From contig JBNJGL010000006.1 in NCBI GenBank assembly GCA_051747745.1, positions 1 through 64,000 on the forward strand: a stretch of DNA of 64,000 nucleotides, given 5' to 3'. Position 1 is the stretch's first letter; the number at the start of each line of letters is the position of its first letter. Of the stretch, positions 50,866 to 60,506 are shown piece after piece. This stretch comes from QPJE01 sp051747745. Lineage in GTDB: Bacteria > Bacillota > Halanaerobiia > Halanaerobiales > Halanaerobiaceae. A program made the position numbers and the translations under genes. The notes beneath the pieces are model-generated. The model made no database searches, was not told the origin of the DNA, and saw nothing but the letters and a program-made list of their open reading frames with translations.

Positions 50866-51480
50866 ATGCAGACATTTTTGATCGGTATTGCAGGAGGAAC
50901 AGCTTCAGGTAAAACCACTCTCGCTGAGATACTAAAAAAATATTTTCAGGATGATGTGATAATATTAAAACATGATTATTATTATCATGATAGAAGTTAT
51001 TTTGATGTTCCAGATGATAAAATTAACTTTGATCATCCAGATGCTTTTGAGACTGAACTTCTTGTAGATCATTTAAAATTACTGCAGAAAAATAAGAGTA
51101 TCCAAAGACCTGTGTATTCTTACAGGACAAATAAAAGACTTTCGGAAACAAAAACTATCCAACCTGCTCCAATTATTATCGTAGAAGGTATACTGATATT
51201 TCATTATAAGATTTTGCGAGAAATTTTTGATTTAAAAATTTATGTAGATACAGATGCGGATATACGTCTGCTGCGCAGAATAACTAGAGATATTAGAGAA
51301 AGAAATAGAACTTTTGAATCAGTTAAAAAACAGTATTTAAGAACTGTAAAACCGATGCATCAAAAATTTGTTGAACCAAGCAAATATTCTGCTGATATTA
51401 TTATACCTCATGGAGGATTAAATGAAATAGCAAATGATTTAATAATAAAAAAGATAAAAGATCATTTATTAACAGGATAA
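50866..51480 (+). CDS. udk: Uridine kinase Udk
   Basis: Phosphorylates uridine and cytidine in pyrimidine salvage. The 204-residue protein carries the P-loop GIAGGTASGKTTL (7-19), the HDYYYHDRSYFDVPDDKINFDHPDAF nucleoside-binding region, and DADIRLLRRITRDIRERNRTFESV of the lid. ATG 50866 follows AAAAGGGG, 14 bases after the DUF3343 gene. A terminator follows. Confidence 0.92.
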   Translation: MQTFLIGIAGGTASGKTTLAEILKKYFQDDVIILKHDYYYHDRSYFDVPDDKINFDHPDAFETELLVDHLKLLQKNKSIQRPVYSYRTNKRLSETKTIQPAPIIIVEGILIFHYKILREIFDLKIYVDTDADIRLLRRITRDIRERNRTFESVKKQYLRTVKPMHQKFVEPSKYSADIIIPHGGLNEIANDLIIKKIKDHLLTG

Positions 51481-51490
51481 TTATATTTTA

Positions 51491-51518
51491 TACCGGTTTT
51501 CAAGCCGGTATATTTTTT
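51491..51518 (+). terminator. Terminator after udk
   Basis: TACCGG (51491-51496) and CCGGTA (51505-51510) form a stem with loop TTTTCAAG, followed by TATTTTTTT. Confidence 0.85.
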
Positions 51519-51589
51519 TGTAATAAATTTACATAATTTTACAGGAATTTTAAAATTTACCTTGAAATATATAAGAGGGAGGTGTTCTT

Positions 51590-52192
51590 ATGACGAAAAA
51601 GATAAAAATGATTGGGACATTTATTATGATTATATTCCTGGCAGGGGCATATTATCTGGATGGTGCCGGCAGTGATGTAAATAAAGTAAAAATACAGGAC
51701 AACTCTAATCTAAAGTTAGAAAGCAGTTCTGCTGTAGAAGAAGAAAGTGAAAAGATAATTATATATATTACTGGTGAAATAAAAAATCCTGGGGTTTATC
51801 AAATAGCCCCAGATGATAGGCTGATTACGGCAGTAGAATTAGCAGGTGGATTCACTGAAAATGCGGATAAAGAAAAAATAAATCTTGCTTCACCACTTAT
51901 TGATGGAGAAAAAATTGAAATTCCCAGAAAAAAATCACAAAGGGAGATAGAGTTTATTGAACAACTAAAACAATCAGAAAGCAAAGATTCTTCCGGCAGT
52001 AAAATTAATATTAACAGAGCAGAGCAAAAAGATTTAGAGAAGATAACAGGTATCGGTCCAGGAAAAGCTAAAAATATAATTGATTATAGAAAGAATAATG
52101 GATACTTTTCTTCTCTGGATGAATTAATTGATGTGAGTGGAATAGGAGAAAAAACTTTAGAGAAAATGAAGGACGAAATTTCATTAAGATGA
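51590..52192 (+). CDS. comEA: Competence DNA receptor ComEA
   Basis: Membrane-anchored receptor binding double-stranded DNA at the cell surface for uptake. The 200-residue protein has one N-terminal membrane segment (about 6-25), a SLBB domain (about 60-120, with YITGEIKNPGVYQIAPDDRL) and a C-terminal helix-hairpin-helix pair (about 137-200, with INRAEQKDLEKITGIGPGKAKNIIDYR). ATG 51590 follows GAGGGAGG. It overlaps comEC by four bases. Confidence 0.92.
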   Translation: MTKKIKMIGTFIMIIFLAGAYYLDGAGSDVNKVKIQDNSNLKLESSSAVEEESEKIIIYITGEIKNPGVYQIAPDDRLITAVELAGGFTENADKEKINLASPLIDGEKIEIPRKKSQREIEFIEQLKQSESKDSSGSKININRAEQKDLEKITGIGPGKAKNIIDYRKNNGYFSSLDELIDVSGIGEKTLEKMKDEISLR

Positions 52193-54501
52193 ACAGAAGA
52201 CCCTGTTTTTATTCAAGTATTGCTCTGCTGCTTGGAATTTTGCTGGCCAGATTATATTTGGAATTATTTGCTGATATAAAAGTCATGTTTATATTTTTTT
52301 TGATATTTTTACTTTTTTACTCTGCTGCAGATGATACAAAAATTTTCAACAAAAACCAGACAAAAATTATTTTTATATTTTTCTTGATTGGATTTAGCCT
52401 GTTTATTTTTGAAGATTATAAATATACCGGCAGTGATTCAATAGTAAGTTATGCAGATAACAGGAGTCATTCTGTTTTGGCAGCTGTAAAAATACCAGTT
52501 TCTGATCTGGAAGGAAACTTTTATTATCTAAAACCAAAATCAATAGATGGTCAAATAGTGAAATATGGTTTAATTAAAGCCCCCAAAAAAGGTCTGATAG
52601 AATTTGACCATAATGATATAATTCATTTTAAAGCAGAATTATCTCTAATAGAAAAACAGAAAAATCCCGGCGGATTTTCTTACCACAAATATATGAAAAG
52701 AAAAGGAGTTTATTTAGAGACATGGGAACTAAAAGATGTTAAATTTTTAAAAGATAGATTCTCTTTTCTTAAAATTATCATTAATTTCAAAAGAAAATTA
52801 ATAAAAATTATAAAAAAACTGTTTCCTAAAAATAAATTTTCTTTTTTATTGGCTATTATGTTGGGAGAAAAAGCACACCTCAGTTTTGCGCAAAAAGAGC
52901 TGCTGCAGTCAACCGGAGCAGGTCATCTTCTGGCAATTTCAGGTCTTCATATAGGTATTATTATATTATTTTTAACCAGAATATGTTTTTCGATATTTTC
53001 TAATAAAAGAAATTCTCTTTATTTTATTACCTCTTTTTCTATTATTTATATTATTGTTACCGGTAGTAGTGTTTCGGTAATTAGAGCTTCTGTTCTGGCT
53101 CTTCTTTATTTATGGGCAGATGAGTTCAACAGAGAGGGAGATTTTCTAAATTTACTTGGAATTACACTTATAATAAATCTGCTGATCAACCCGGCTGCTC
53201 TCTTTACAGTCAGCTTACAGCTTTCTTATACACTTGTTACAGCTCTTGTTATTTTAAGTAAATTTTTAAGTGTTTTCAATGCTGCAGCAGCAGTAAAGGC
53301 ATCAGCTGCTGCTCAGTTGGCTTCTTTTCCGATCACGGCATTTTATTTTAATAAATATCATTACATTGCTTTTTTAACAAATATATGGGTTATCCCTTTT
53401 ATTGGACTGCTGCTTCCAATATCATTTTTTTTAATGACTATATCATTTTTCTCATTTACTGCTGCTAAAATTTTAGTTCCACCGGTAAACCTGGGTATAG
53501 ATCTGCTGTTTTTTCTATTAAAGATAATGAATGCATTGCAGAAAAAAGAGCTGATCATTGCTCAACCTGATTTTTGGAAAATAATAATGTACTATCTCGT
53601 CCTATTTTTGCTTCCATATATATATAGAAAAAGAATAATACCGTTAAATAGGAAGAAATTTAATAGAGCAAAACTAATTATGCCTTTAATATTTGTTATT
53701 TTTTTGCTTTCTTTTTTTATCAATCCTGATTTTGATAAAAATTTAGAAGTGGTTTTTTTATCAGTTGGACAGGGAGATGGTATTTTTATAGAATTTCCGG
53801 AAGGGAAAAATATGTTGGTTGATACAGGTCCACCTGGCAGTAATGGGAGAAATGCTAATTATAATATTATTCCTTTTTTAAACTACAGAGGTATAGATAA
53901 AATTGATTTTTTGTTAATAACCCATTTTGATTCAGATCATGCAGGAAGTGCAGAATTTATAATCGATAGAAAGAAAATAGGAGCTGTTTTAATTCCTGAA
54001 CCATTAAAAAATAATCAGTATTATAATTTAATTAAGCAGAAGCACAGCAAAATTTTAGAAGTAAGTGAGACTAATTCTCTTCAAATTGGGCAGGTGAATT
54101 TAAATTTTTTGAATCCACCTGCTGAAACTGAAGCAGCCGACAAAAATGATAATTCTGTAGTTTTTCTCCTCCAGTATGGTAGAACAAAAATGCTTTTTAC
54201 CGGTGACCTGTCTGTAGAAGGAGAACGAAGATTAATTAAAAAATATAAAATTGGTAAAATAAATATTTTGAAAGCCGGACATCACGGTAGTAAGACTTCT
54301 ACATCTGCTGAACTGCTTGATACTATGGCACCGGATCTTGCTGTTATTTCAGTCGGAAGAAATAATTATGGTCATCCATCTGATGAAGTTATAAAAAAAT
54401 TACAGGAAAGAAATATTCGCTATGTGAGAACTGATAGAGATGGAGCAGTTATTTTGGAGTCAGATATAAATAATATAAATTTAAGAACTTTTAATAAATA
54501 A
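52189..54501 (+). CDS. comEC: Competence DNA channel protein ComEC
   Basis: Polytopic protein that passes single-stranded DNA across the cytoplasmic membrane. The 770-residue protein has two N-terminal membrane helices, an OB-like region, the competence-domain transmembrane core (about 215-500, with TGAGHLLAISGLHIG) and a C-terminal metallo-beta-lactamase-like domain (about 520-770) with FLSVGQGDGIFIEFPEG and ITHFDSDHAGS. All three parts are complete. No pilus or comF genes are nearby. Confidence 0.93.
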   Translation: MNRRPCFYSSIALLLGILLARLYLELFADIKVMFIFFLIFLLFYSAADDTKIFNKNQTKIIFIFFLIGFSLFIFEDYKYTGSDSIVSYADNRSHSVLAAVKIPVSDLEGNFYYLKPKSIDGQIVKYGLIKAPKKGLIEFDHNDIIHFKAELSLIEKQKNPGGFSYHKYMKRKGVYLETWELKDVKFLKDRFSFLKIIINFKRKLIKIIKKLFPKNKFSFLLAIMLGEKAHLSFAQKELLQSTGAGHLLAISGLHIGIIILFLTRICFSIFSNKRNSLYFITSFSIIYIIVTGSSVSVIRASVLALLYLWADEFNREGDFLNLLGITLIINLLINPAALFTVSLQLSYTLVTALVILSKFLSVFNAAAAVKASAAAQLASFPITAFYFNKYHYIAFLTNIWVIPFIGLLLPISFFLMTISFFSFTAAKILVPPVNLGIDLLFFLLKIMNALQKKELIIAQPDFWKIIMYYLVLFLLPYIYRKRIIPLNRKKFNRAKLIMPLIFVIFLLSFFINPDFDKNLEVVFLSVGQGDGIFIEFPEGKNMLVDTGPPGSNGRNANYNIIPFLNYRGIDKIDFLLITHFDSDHAGSAEFIIDRKKIGAVLIPEPLKNNQYYNLIKQKHSKILEVSETNSLQIGQVNLNFLNPPAETEAADKNDNSVVFLLQYGRTKMLFTGDLSVEGERRLIKKYKIGKINILKAGHHGSKTSTSAELLDTMAPDLAVISVGRNNYGHPSDEVIKKLQERNIRYVRTDRDGAVILESDINNINLRTFNK

Positions 54502-54699
54502 TTTAAACGAAATTTCTATTTAATCTTTTCTTTATTCAAATTTAAAAATAAAAAATCAAAAAAATACTTAAGCTGTAATTTGTTAGTTAAAATGTTAATA
54601 TTATAGATCTGCAAATTTTATAATCACTATAAATATTGAAGTGGATATGATAAAATAATAATTAACATCAAAAATTTAAATATTCAGGAGTTGGTATTT

Positions 54700-55707
54700 T
54701 TGCAGAGTTCCAGTTATTTTAAAGACAGCGAAAAATTAAAAAAAATATATTATGTAGAAAGTGAAGATGATTTTTTGCGCGATGAATTTAAAAATGAATT
54801 TATCAATAAATTTATACCCGAAGAGATAAGAGGATTTAATCTTTCCTATGTTAGAAGTGGAGAAAGATATATTGCAAGACTTAAAAATACTTTAAATACA
54901 CCTCCGGCTGGATCAGAAAGAAGATTTGTAATAAGTGAATTTGATGATGGATTTGATTTTAATAAAGAAGAAAAGGAAAAATTAGGAGAAATTATATCTA
55001 TAATACCTGAAAGTAGTGTATTTTTACTTTTAAATTCAGATTCGATTGACAAAAGGAAAAAATTATATAAAAAAATAAAAAAATCAGGCAGCTATTATAA
55101 CTTACAGACCCCTAAATACAGAGAATTGGACCGCTGGATAAAAGAACAGTTTAAAGCAAATAATAAAACAATAGACAGTCAGGCTGTTAAAATACTTGAA
55201 GATATGTTTAATAATCAGCTGGACATTCTAAAAAGTGAAATTGAAAAGATAATTACCAGATTCCCGGAAAGACAAAAGATAAAATTTAGTGATGTTAGAG
55301 AGATTATCAGCAGAGATCGCTTAATAGAAGATAGAGAAATCTTTAGTTTTTTAGATCTTATTGGAGAGAAAAGAACATCTGAGGCACTGATAAGTCTGAA
55401 GGATATGATTAACAAAGGTGCTTATCCACTCTATCTTTTGACAATGCTGGCCAATCATATACGTCTTCTTATGGAGGTCAAATTTTACAGCAGATATACA
55501 TCGAATCATAAAAAAATAGCAGAAAAATTGAGTAAACATCCTTATCCGGTAAAAAAAGCCCTGCAGAGAAGCAAAAATTTTACACAGCATGAATTAGAAA
55601 ATATTCTGGAAGAAGTTCTTCAGGCAAATTATAATTTTGTAACAGGATACTATCCAGATCAAAATATGGCACTGGAAATGATAGTTATGAAAGCAGTCAG
55701 CCTATAA
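54700..55707 (+). CDS. holA: DNA polymerase III delta subunit HolA
   Basis: Clamp-loader subunit that opens the sliding clamp. The 335-residue protein shows the start IYYVESEDDFLRDEFKNEF, the AAA+-like RWIKEQFK region and a C-terminal collar (about 215-335) with DLIGEKRTSEALISLKDM. The start is TTG 54700, nine bases after CAGGAG; TTG 54691 touches that site. Position beside comEC and rpsT is conserved in Firmicutes. Confidence 0.9.
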   Translation: MQSSSYFKDSEKLKKIYYVESEDDFLRDEFKNEFINKFIPEEIRGFNLSYVRSGERYIARLKNTLNTPPAGSERRFVISEFDDGFDFNKEEKEKLGEIISIIPESSVFLLLNSDSIDKRKKLYKKIKKSGSYYNLQTPKYRELDRWIKEQFKANNKTIDSQAVKILEDMFNNQLDILKSEIEKIITRFPERQKIKFSDVREIISRDRLIEDREIFSFLDLIGEKRTSEALISLKDMINKGAYPLYLLTMLANHIRLLMEVKFYSRYTSNHKKIAEKLSKHPYPVKKALQRSKNFTQHELENILEEVLQANYNFVTGYYPDQNMALEMIVMKAVSL

Positions 55708-55712
55708 CAAAA

Positions 55713-55736
55713 AAACTCATCCATCTGGATGAGTTT
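55713..55736. terminator. Bidirectional terminator between holA and rpsT
   Basis: AAACTCATCC (55713-55722) and GGATGAGTTT (55727-55736) form a 10-bp stem with loop ATCT; a run of A residues precedes and T residues lie in the arms, fitting both convergent genes. Confidence 0.7.
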
Positions 55737-55779
55737 GAAAGTTTTATTTAAAAATATAATTATATTTTTAACTTAAAAG

Positions 55780-56040
55780 TTACATATTATTGTACATTTT
55801 AGTGAGGCGAGATTTTTTTCTGGCTGCATTATTTTTATGAATGATATTCCTGGTGGCAGCCTTATCGATGACCTTTGTAGTCTCTCTCAACTGTTCTGCT
55901 GCAGCTTCTTTATCTCCATTTTCCACTGCTTTTTCAAAAGCTTTAATAGAATCTTTAAGCTTGTTTTTCCACTCGCGATTTAGAGCTGTTTTCTTTTCTG
56001 TAACCTTAACTCTCTTTTTAGCAGACTTAATAATAGGCAT
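55780..56040 (-). CDS. rpsT: 30S ribosomal protein S20
   Basis: Small basic 16S-binding protein of 86 residues, MPIIKSAKKRVKVTEKKT at the N-terminus and a KNNAARKKSRL-type C-terminus, HKNNAARKKSRLTKMYN. The ATG at 56040 on the minus strand follows GAGGGGGTG. It is divergent from lepA, a common arrangement in Firmicutes. The length is normal. Confidence 0.95.
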   Translation of the reverse strand: MPIIKSAKKRVKVTEKKTALNREWKNKLKDSIKAFEKAVENGDKEAAAEQLRETTKVIDKAATRNIIHKNNAARKKSRLTKMYNNM

Positions 56041-56100
56041 CTAAATTCACCCCCTCGTAAATTCGAATATTTATTTAGTCATTTAATTTGCAACATTTCA

Positions 56101-56129
56101 ATTTTACCATGTGCCGGTATAAAATGCAA
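56101..56129 (-). promoter_or_regulatory. Promoter of rpsT (minus strand)
   Basis: Read on the minus strand, TTGCAT (56129-56124) and TAAAAT (56106-56101) are 17 bp apart. The 56041-56400 gap otherwise holds the rpsT leader and the lepA promoter; no gene is seen. Confidence 0.6.
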
Positions 56130-56336
56130 GCCAATAATTTTAAAAAAGGGATTCTTTATAATTATTTTTTTAAAAAACGTAAAAATCGGAAAAACCGCCC
56201 ACTAATACTATTGTTTTTAATTTAAGTATATTTTGATACTAAACTTCTTCAAACTCACCTGGTAACATATTGCTGTTTTAGTATATGTAAAGTAATGAGA
56301 AGCTTCCGCTGTTGGTTTTGAAGGTGATTTACCAAC

Positions 56337-56365
56337 TTGAATAAAGATATCACCGGTGTTATAAT
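56337..56365 (+). promoter_or_regulatory. Promoter of lepA
   Basis: TTGAAT (56337-56342) and TATAAT (56360-56365) with 17 bp between them, 35 bases before the TTG start. Confidence 0.65.
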
Positions 56366-56400
56366 ATGGGCAGAATTAAGGTATTTAAGGAGGTAATTTT

Positions 56401-58188
56401 TTGCAGACGGAGAAGATAAGAAATTTCTGTATAATTGCGCATATTGATCATGGAAAATCTACACTTGCAGACCGTATGTTAGAATATACTAATACTATAA
56501 CAGATAGAAAAATGAAAGAACAGGTACTGGATAAAATGGATCTTGAGCGAGAAAGAGGAATTACCATTAAAGCTCAGGCTGTTACAATTGATTATAAGGG
56601 TTATGAATTAAATTTAATAGATACACCAGGACATGTTGATTTTGCTTATGAGGTATCCCGCAGTCTGGCGGCATGTGAAGGTGCAGTGCTGGTTATTGAT
56701 GCTGCACAGGGAGTTGAAGCCCAGACTATGGCCAATATTTATCTTGCTCTTGAGCATGATTTAGAAATTATTCCTGTAATTAATAAAATTGATCTTCCCA
56801 GTGCTGATCCGGACCGTGTAAAAGAACAGCTGGTTGATATTGGTATAGATCCGGATGAAGCTATACTGGCCAGTGCAAAAGAAGGAACAAACATTGATTT
56901 AATTCTGGATGCAGTAATAGACAGGGTTCCTGCACCTTATAAAGGAAATGAAGAACCACTGAGAGCTCTTGTATTTGATTCTTTTTACGATTCATATCAG
57001 GGAGTAATTGCTTATATAAGAATAAAAGAAGGATCTGTCAAAAAAGGCGATAAAATAATGATGATGTCAAATAAAAAAACATATGAAGTAGATGAAGTAG
57101 GGTATTTTGCACCTGATATGACAGAACGCGATGAATTGAGCTGTGGAGAAGTTGGGTATATTATTTCTGGAATTAAAGATGTAAAAAACTGCCGTGTTGG
57201 TGATACTATTACTAATAAAAATAAGCCTGCATCAGAACCACTGCCGGGATATAAGAAAGTTAAACCGATGGTTTTTAGTGGTCTTTATCCTTCTGATAAT
57301 GCTGATTATGAGGTATTAAAGGAAGCTTTAGAAAAACTGCAGTTAAATGATGCTTCTTTTACTTTTGAGCCTGAAACATCAGAGGCACTTGGATTTGGAT
57401 TTCGATGTGGTTTTTTGGGACTTCTGCATATGGAAGTTATACAGGAACGTCTGGAAAGAGAATATGATCTTGATCTTGTTATTACTGCACCAAGTGTTGA
57501 GTATAAAATAATAAAAAACAATGGTGAAGAAATAAAAATAGAAAACCCAGCACTTTTCCCGGAACCTGGTGATATAGATACAATAATGGAACCATTTGTA
57601 GATGCAGAAATTCATATGCCGGAAGAATATGTCGGTCAGGCAATGGAACTCTGCCAGGATAATAGAGGTCAATTTATGGATATGCGTTATATTGATCAGG
57701 ACCGAGTTGCACTTAAATATGAAATGCCGCTGAGTGAGATTATTACAGATTTTTTTAATATGCTTAAATCTAAAACCAGAGGTTATGCAACTTTAGATTA
57801 TGAATTAAAGGGGTATAGAGAATCTGATCTAGTGAAGCTGGATATACTGGTAAATAATGAAATTGTTGATGCACTATCAACAATTGTCCATGATGAAAAT
57901 TCCTATCATGTTGGAAATAATCTTACCAGAAAACTCAAAAAAGTTATTCCAAAGCATATGTTTAAAATTCCTGTTCAGGCAGCTGTTGGCGGGAAAATTA
58001 TTGCTCGGGTTAATATTCCTGCTCTCAGGAAAAATGTGCTTCAGAAGTGTTATGGTGGAGATGTGAGCAGAAAAAGAAAATTGCTGGAAAAACAAAAAGA
58101 AGGAAAGAAAAGAATGAAACAGGTAGGAAGTGTAGAGATTCCTCAGGAGGCATTTATGACTGTACTGGAGCGGAATGATGCAGATTAG
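56401..58188 (+). CDS. lepA: Elongation factor 4 (LepA)
   Basis: Ribosome-associated GTPase that affects translation and subunit assembly. The 595-residue protein shows G1 AHIDHGKSTL, the effector RERGITIKAQ, DTPGHVDF and NKIDLPSADP, followed by EF-G-like domains and the LepA-specific C-terminal domain with GGKIIARVNIPALRKNVLQKCYGGDVSRKRKLL. TTG 56401 follows AAGGAGG. hemW begins within its last 14 bases. Confidence 0.97.
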   Translation: MQTEKIRNFCIIAHIDHGKSTLADRMLEYTNTITDRKMKEQVLDKMDLERERGITIKAQAVTIDYKGYELNLIDTPGHVDFAYEVSRSLAACEGAVLVIDAAQGVEAQTMANIYLALEHDLEIIPVINKIDLPSADPDRVKEQLVDIGIDPDEAILASAKEGTNIDLILDAVIDRVPAPYKGNEEPLRALVFDSFYDSYQGVIAYIRIKEGSVKKGDKIMMMSNKKTYEVDEVGYFAPDMTERDELSCGEVGYIISGIKDVKNCRVGDTITNKNKPASEPLPGYKKVKPMVFSGLYPSDNADYEVLKEALEKLQLNDASFTFEPETSEALGFGFRCGFLGLLHMEVIQERLEREYDLDLVITAPSVEYKIIKNNGEEIKIENPALFPEPGDIDTIMEPFVDAEIHMPEEYVGQAMELCQDNRGQFMDMRYIDQDRVALKYEMPLSEIITDFFNMLKSKTRGYATLDYELKGYRESDLVKLDILVNNEIVDALSTIVHDENSYHVGNNLTRKLKKVIPKHMFKIPVQAAVGGKIIARVNIPALRKNVLQKCYGGDVSRKRKLLEKQKEGKKRMKQVGSVEIPQEAFMTVLERNDAD

Positions 58189-59356
58189 TAATAAATCATC
58201 TTATGAGAACAGACTATCTTACGAAAAACCTTTTGGTATATATATTCATATTCCTTTCTGTGCCAGCAAATGCAGGTACTGTGATTTTTATTCATGCAGC
58301 TATAAAAACAGCCTGGTTGAGAAATATTTTGAGTCGCTTTTTATTGAGTTTGAAAACATGCTTTCTACAGTTCAAAATGAACTTATTAGATCAATATATA
58401 TTGGTGGTGGAACACCATCTTTAATTAAAGCAGAGTATATTTTTGAGATTATAAAAAAAATAAAAAAGAACTTCAGCTATCCCCCAAATATGGAGATTAC
58501 ACTTGAGGCAAATCCAGATAGTTTGAGCGAAAAACGTCTGGTTAAATATCGTCAAGTGGGTATTAATCGCCTGAGTCTGGGGGTACAGTCTTTTAATGAC
58601 AGTACACTAAACTTTTTAGGGAGAAACAGCAGTTCAGACAATAATAAAAAGAAAATAAAACTTGTAAAAAAATATTTTGATAATTACAGTTTAGATATTA
58701 TATTTGCAGTACCGGGACAAAAGATGGAAGATTTCAGAAAAGATTTAAATACAGTATTATCTTTTGCACCTCCACACCTTTCAATTTATAATCTTCAGAT
58801 TGAAGAAGGTACAGAAATTTATAATGATTTAGTAGATGGGAAAATCGAAGCTTTTAGTCAGGAACTTGATGCAGAGATGTATGATAAAGCTGTATCTTTG
58901 CTTAAAGATCATGGTTATCAGCAGTATGAAATATCAAATTTTGCTAAAAAAGGATACAGAGCGGTTCATAATTATCTTTACTGGAATTTTACACCATATA
59001 TTGCTCTTGGTCCGGCAGCCGCAGGTTTTGATGGGAAAGTAAGATATACTAATAAAGCAGATCTGAAAAGCTATATAGATAAAACTTTAGAATCCGGACT
59101 TCCGGATAGAGAGTATATTTCACTTTCTAAAAAAAATCTTGCTGCAGAATACAGTTTTTTAAACTTGAGAAAAAAAACCGGATTGAGCAGGTTCTTATTT
59201 AAAAAACAATTCTCATTTCGGTTTGATGATCTATATGAAGAAGAAATAAAAAAATTAAAAGAGTTAAAACTGATTACTGAACAAAATGGAAGAATTTTTC
59301 TCTCAGAAAGAGGAAAACCGCTTGGTAATGAAGTTTTTGCATATTTTTTGCCCTGA
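58175..59356 (+). CDS. hemW: HemW-type radical SAM protein (coproporphyrinogen III oxidase-like)
   Basis: Radical SAM enzyme of 393 residues with the cluster motif C-x3-C-x2-C in CASKCRYCDFYSC near residue 28, then YIGGGTPSLI and GVQSFNDSTLNFLGR. HemW proteins are thought to be heme chaperones rather than oxidases; the extra Cys after the motif (CDFYSC) is usual in this group. ATG 58175 or 58178 follows TGGAG, overlapping lepA. The hrcA operon begins about 100 bases on. Confidence 0.92.
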   Translation: MMQISNKSSYENRLSYEKPFGIYIHIPFCASKCRYCDFYSCSYKNSLVEKYFESLFIEFENMLSTVQNELIRSIYIGGGTPSLIKAEYIFEIIKKIKKNFSYPPNMEITLEANPDSLSEKRLVKYRQVGINRLSLGVQSFNDSTLNFLGRNSSSDNNKKKIKLVKKYFDNYSLDIIFAVPGQKMEDFRKDLNTVLSFAPPHLSIYNLQIEEGTEIYNDLVDGKIEAFSQELDAEMYDKAVSLLKDHGYQQYEISNFAKKGYRAVHNYLYWNFTPYIALGPAAAGFDGKVRYTNKADLKSYIDKTLESGLPDREYISLSKKNLAAEYSFLNLRKKTGLSRFLFKKQFSFRFDDLYEEEIKKLKELKLITEQNGRIFLSERGKPLGNEVFAYFLP

Positions 59357-59372
59357 TTAACCTTTAAAAGAT

Positions 59373-59401
59373 TTGACAAAAAAAATACAATATGTTATTT
59401 T
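59373..59401 (+). promoter_or_regulatory. Promoter of the hrcA heat-shock operon
   Basis: TTGACA (59373-59378) with a weaker -10 TATTTT (59396-59401) at 17 bp; the CIRCE operator begins just downstream at the expected start site. Confidence 0.6.
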
Positions 59402-59412
59402 AATAATAGTTG

Positions 59413-59439
59413 TTAGCACTCTGCTTTAACGAGTGCTAA
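59413..59439 (+). promoter_or_regulatory. CIRCE operator (HrcA-binding site)
   Basis: TTAGCACTC (59413-59421), nine bases, GAGTGCTAA (59431-59439): a perfect match to the CIRCE inverted repeat. HrcA would repress its own operon here, with relief on heat shock. Confidence 0.98.
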
Positions 59440-59451
59440 AAAGGGGTGAAA

Positions 59452-60501
59452 ATGATGGTTGAAGAAATTGATTCAAGAAAAAAGAAAATACTGCAGGCCA
59501 TCATTCAGGAGCATATTATTTCTGCATCTCCAATCGGGTCTCGTACCCTTGCAAAGAAATATAATCTGGATGTAAGTCCTGCGACAATAAGGAATGAGAT
59601 GGCTGATCTTGAAGAACTCGGCTATTTAGAACAGCCCCACACATCTGCGGGGAGAATTCCCTCAGATAAAGGATATCGTTTTTATGTTGATGCAATTGTC
59701 AGGAAAAATAAAAATCCGACTCCATCATCAATAAAAAAAATAGAGCATATATATGAAGATATGAAAAGTGTTCAGGATATTATTTCTGGCATGGGGAAAA
59801 TGCTTTCCAATATGACACATTATACTTCTCTTGTTAGTGAACCAAAGATTCAGGAAAGCCAACTGAGAAAAGTGCAGATTGTTGAACTGGAAGATTATTC
59901 TCTCCTGATTATCCTTGTTACAGATACCGGCATGGTTAATAACAAAATTGTAAAAGTACAGGACAGGTTATCAAATAAAAAACTGGCTTATATAAATAAA
60001 TATTTAAGTGACAAGCTGGAAAATAAGCTGTTATCAAGTTTAACAGCTGAATATCTGACAGAGGTAGAAAAAGAATTGTTTGCCAGGATTGATATTTCTT
60101 CAGAAATTTTTAAACAGATATATAACGAACTGGAAGGTGTTTTTGAACCTGAGGGTCTAAAAGTGTATCTTGGAGGAACATCTTATATTCTTGAACAGCC
60201 AGAATTTAATGATATGGAAAGATTGAAAAAAGTATTAAAACTGCTTGATCAAGAAGAAACACTGAGCAGACTTATAAGTGATTTTTCTGATTCTGATTTG
60301 GAAATTAGAATTGGTCAGGAAAATGAAATTGAAGATATGCAGAACTGCAGTCTTGTTGTGGCAACATATTATCTTTCCAATCGAGCAGTTGGTAAAATTG
60401 GAGTCATTGGTCCAACACGGATGGAATATCCAAAAGTTATTTCATCTGTTGATATTATATCTGATATGTTAGGAAAATTAATTTCGAAAGCAAGTAGGTG
60501 A
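59452..60501 (+). CDS. hrcA: Heat-inducible transcription repressor HrcA
   Basis: Winged-helix repressor binding CIRCE. The 349-residue protein has the N-terminal helix-turn-helix region with SRTLAKKYNLDVSPATIRNEMADLEELGYLEQPHTSAGRIPSDKGYRFYVD, and the GAF-like centre and C-terminal YYLSNRAVGKIGVIGPTRMEYPKVIS. ATG 59452 (or 59455) follows AAGGGGTG; a GTG at 59446 is rejected because it overlaps that site. grpE follows five bases after the stop. Confidence 0.96.
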   Translation: MMVEEIDSRKKKILQAIIQEHIISASPIGSRTLAKKYNLDVSPATIRNEMADLEELGYLEQPHTSAGRIPSDKGYRFYVDAIVRKNKNPTPSSIKKIEHIYEDMKSVQDIISGMGKMLSNMTHYTSLVSEPKIQESQLRKVQIVELEDYSLLIILVTDTGMVNNKIVKVQDRLSNKKLAYINKYLSDKLENKLLSSLTAEYLTEVEKELFARIDISSEIFKQIYNELEGVFEPEGLKVYLGGTSYILEQPEFNDMERLKKVLKLLDQEETLSRLISDFSDSDLEIRIGQENEIEDMQNCSLVVATYYLSNRAVGKIGVIGPTRMEYPKVISSVDIISDMLGKLISKASR

Positions 60502-60506
60502 TAATA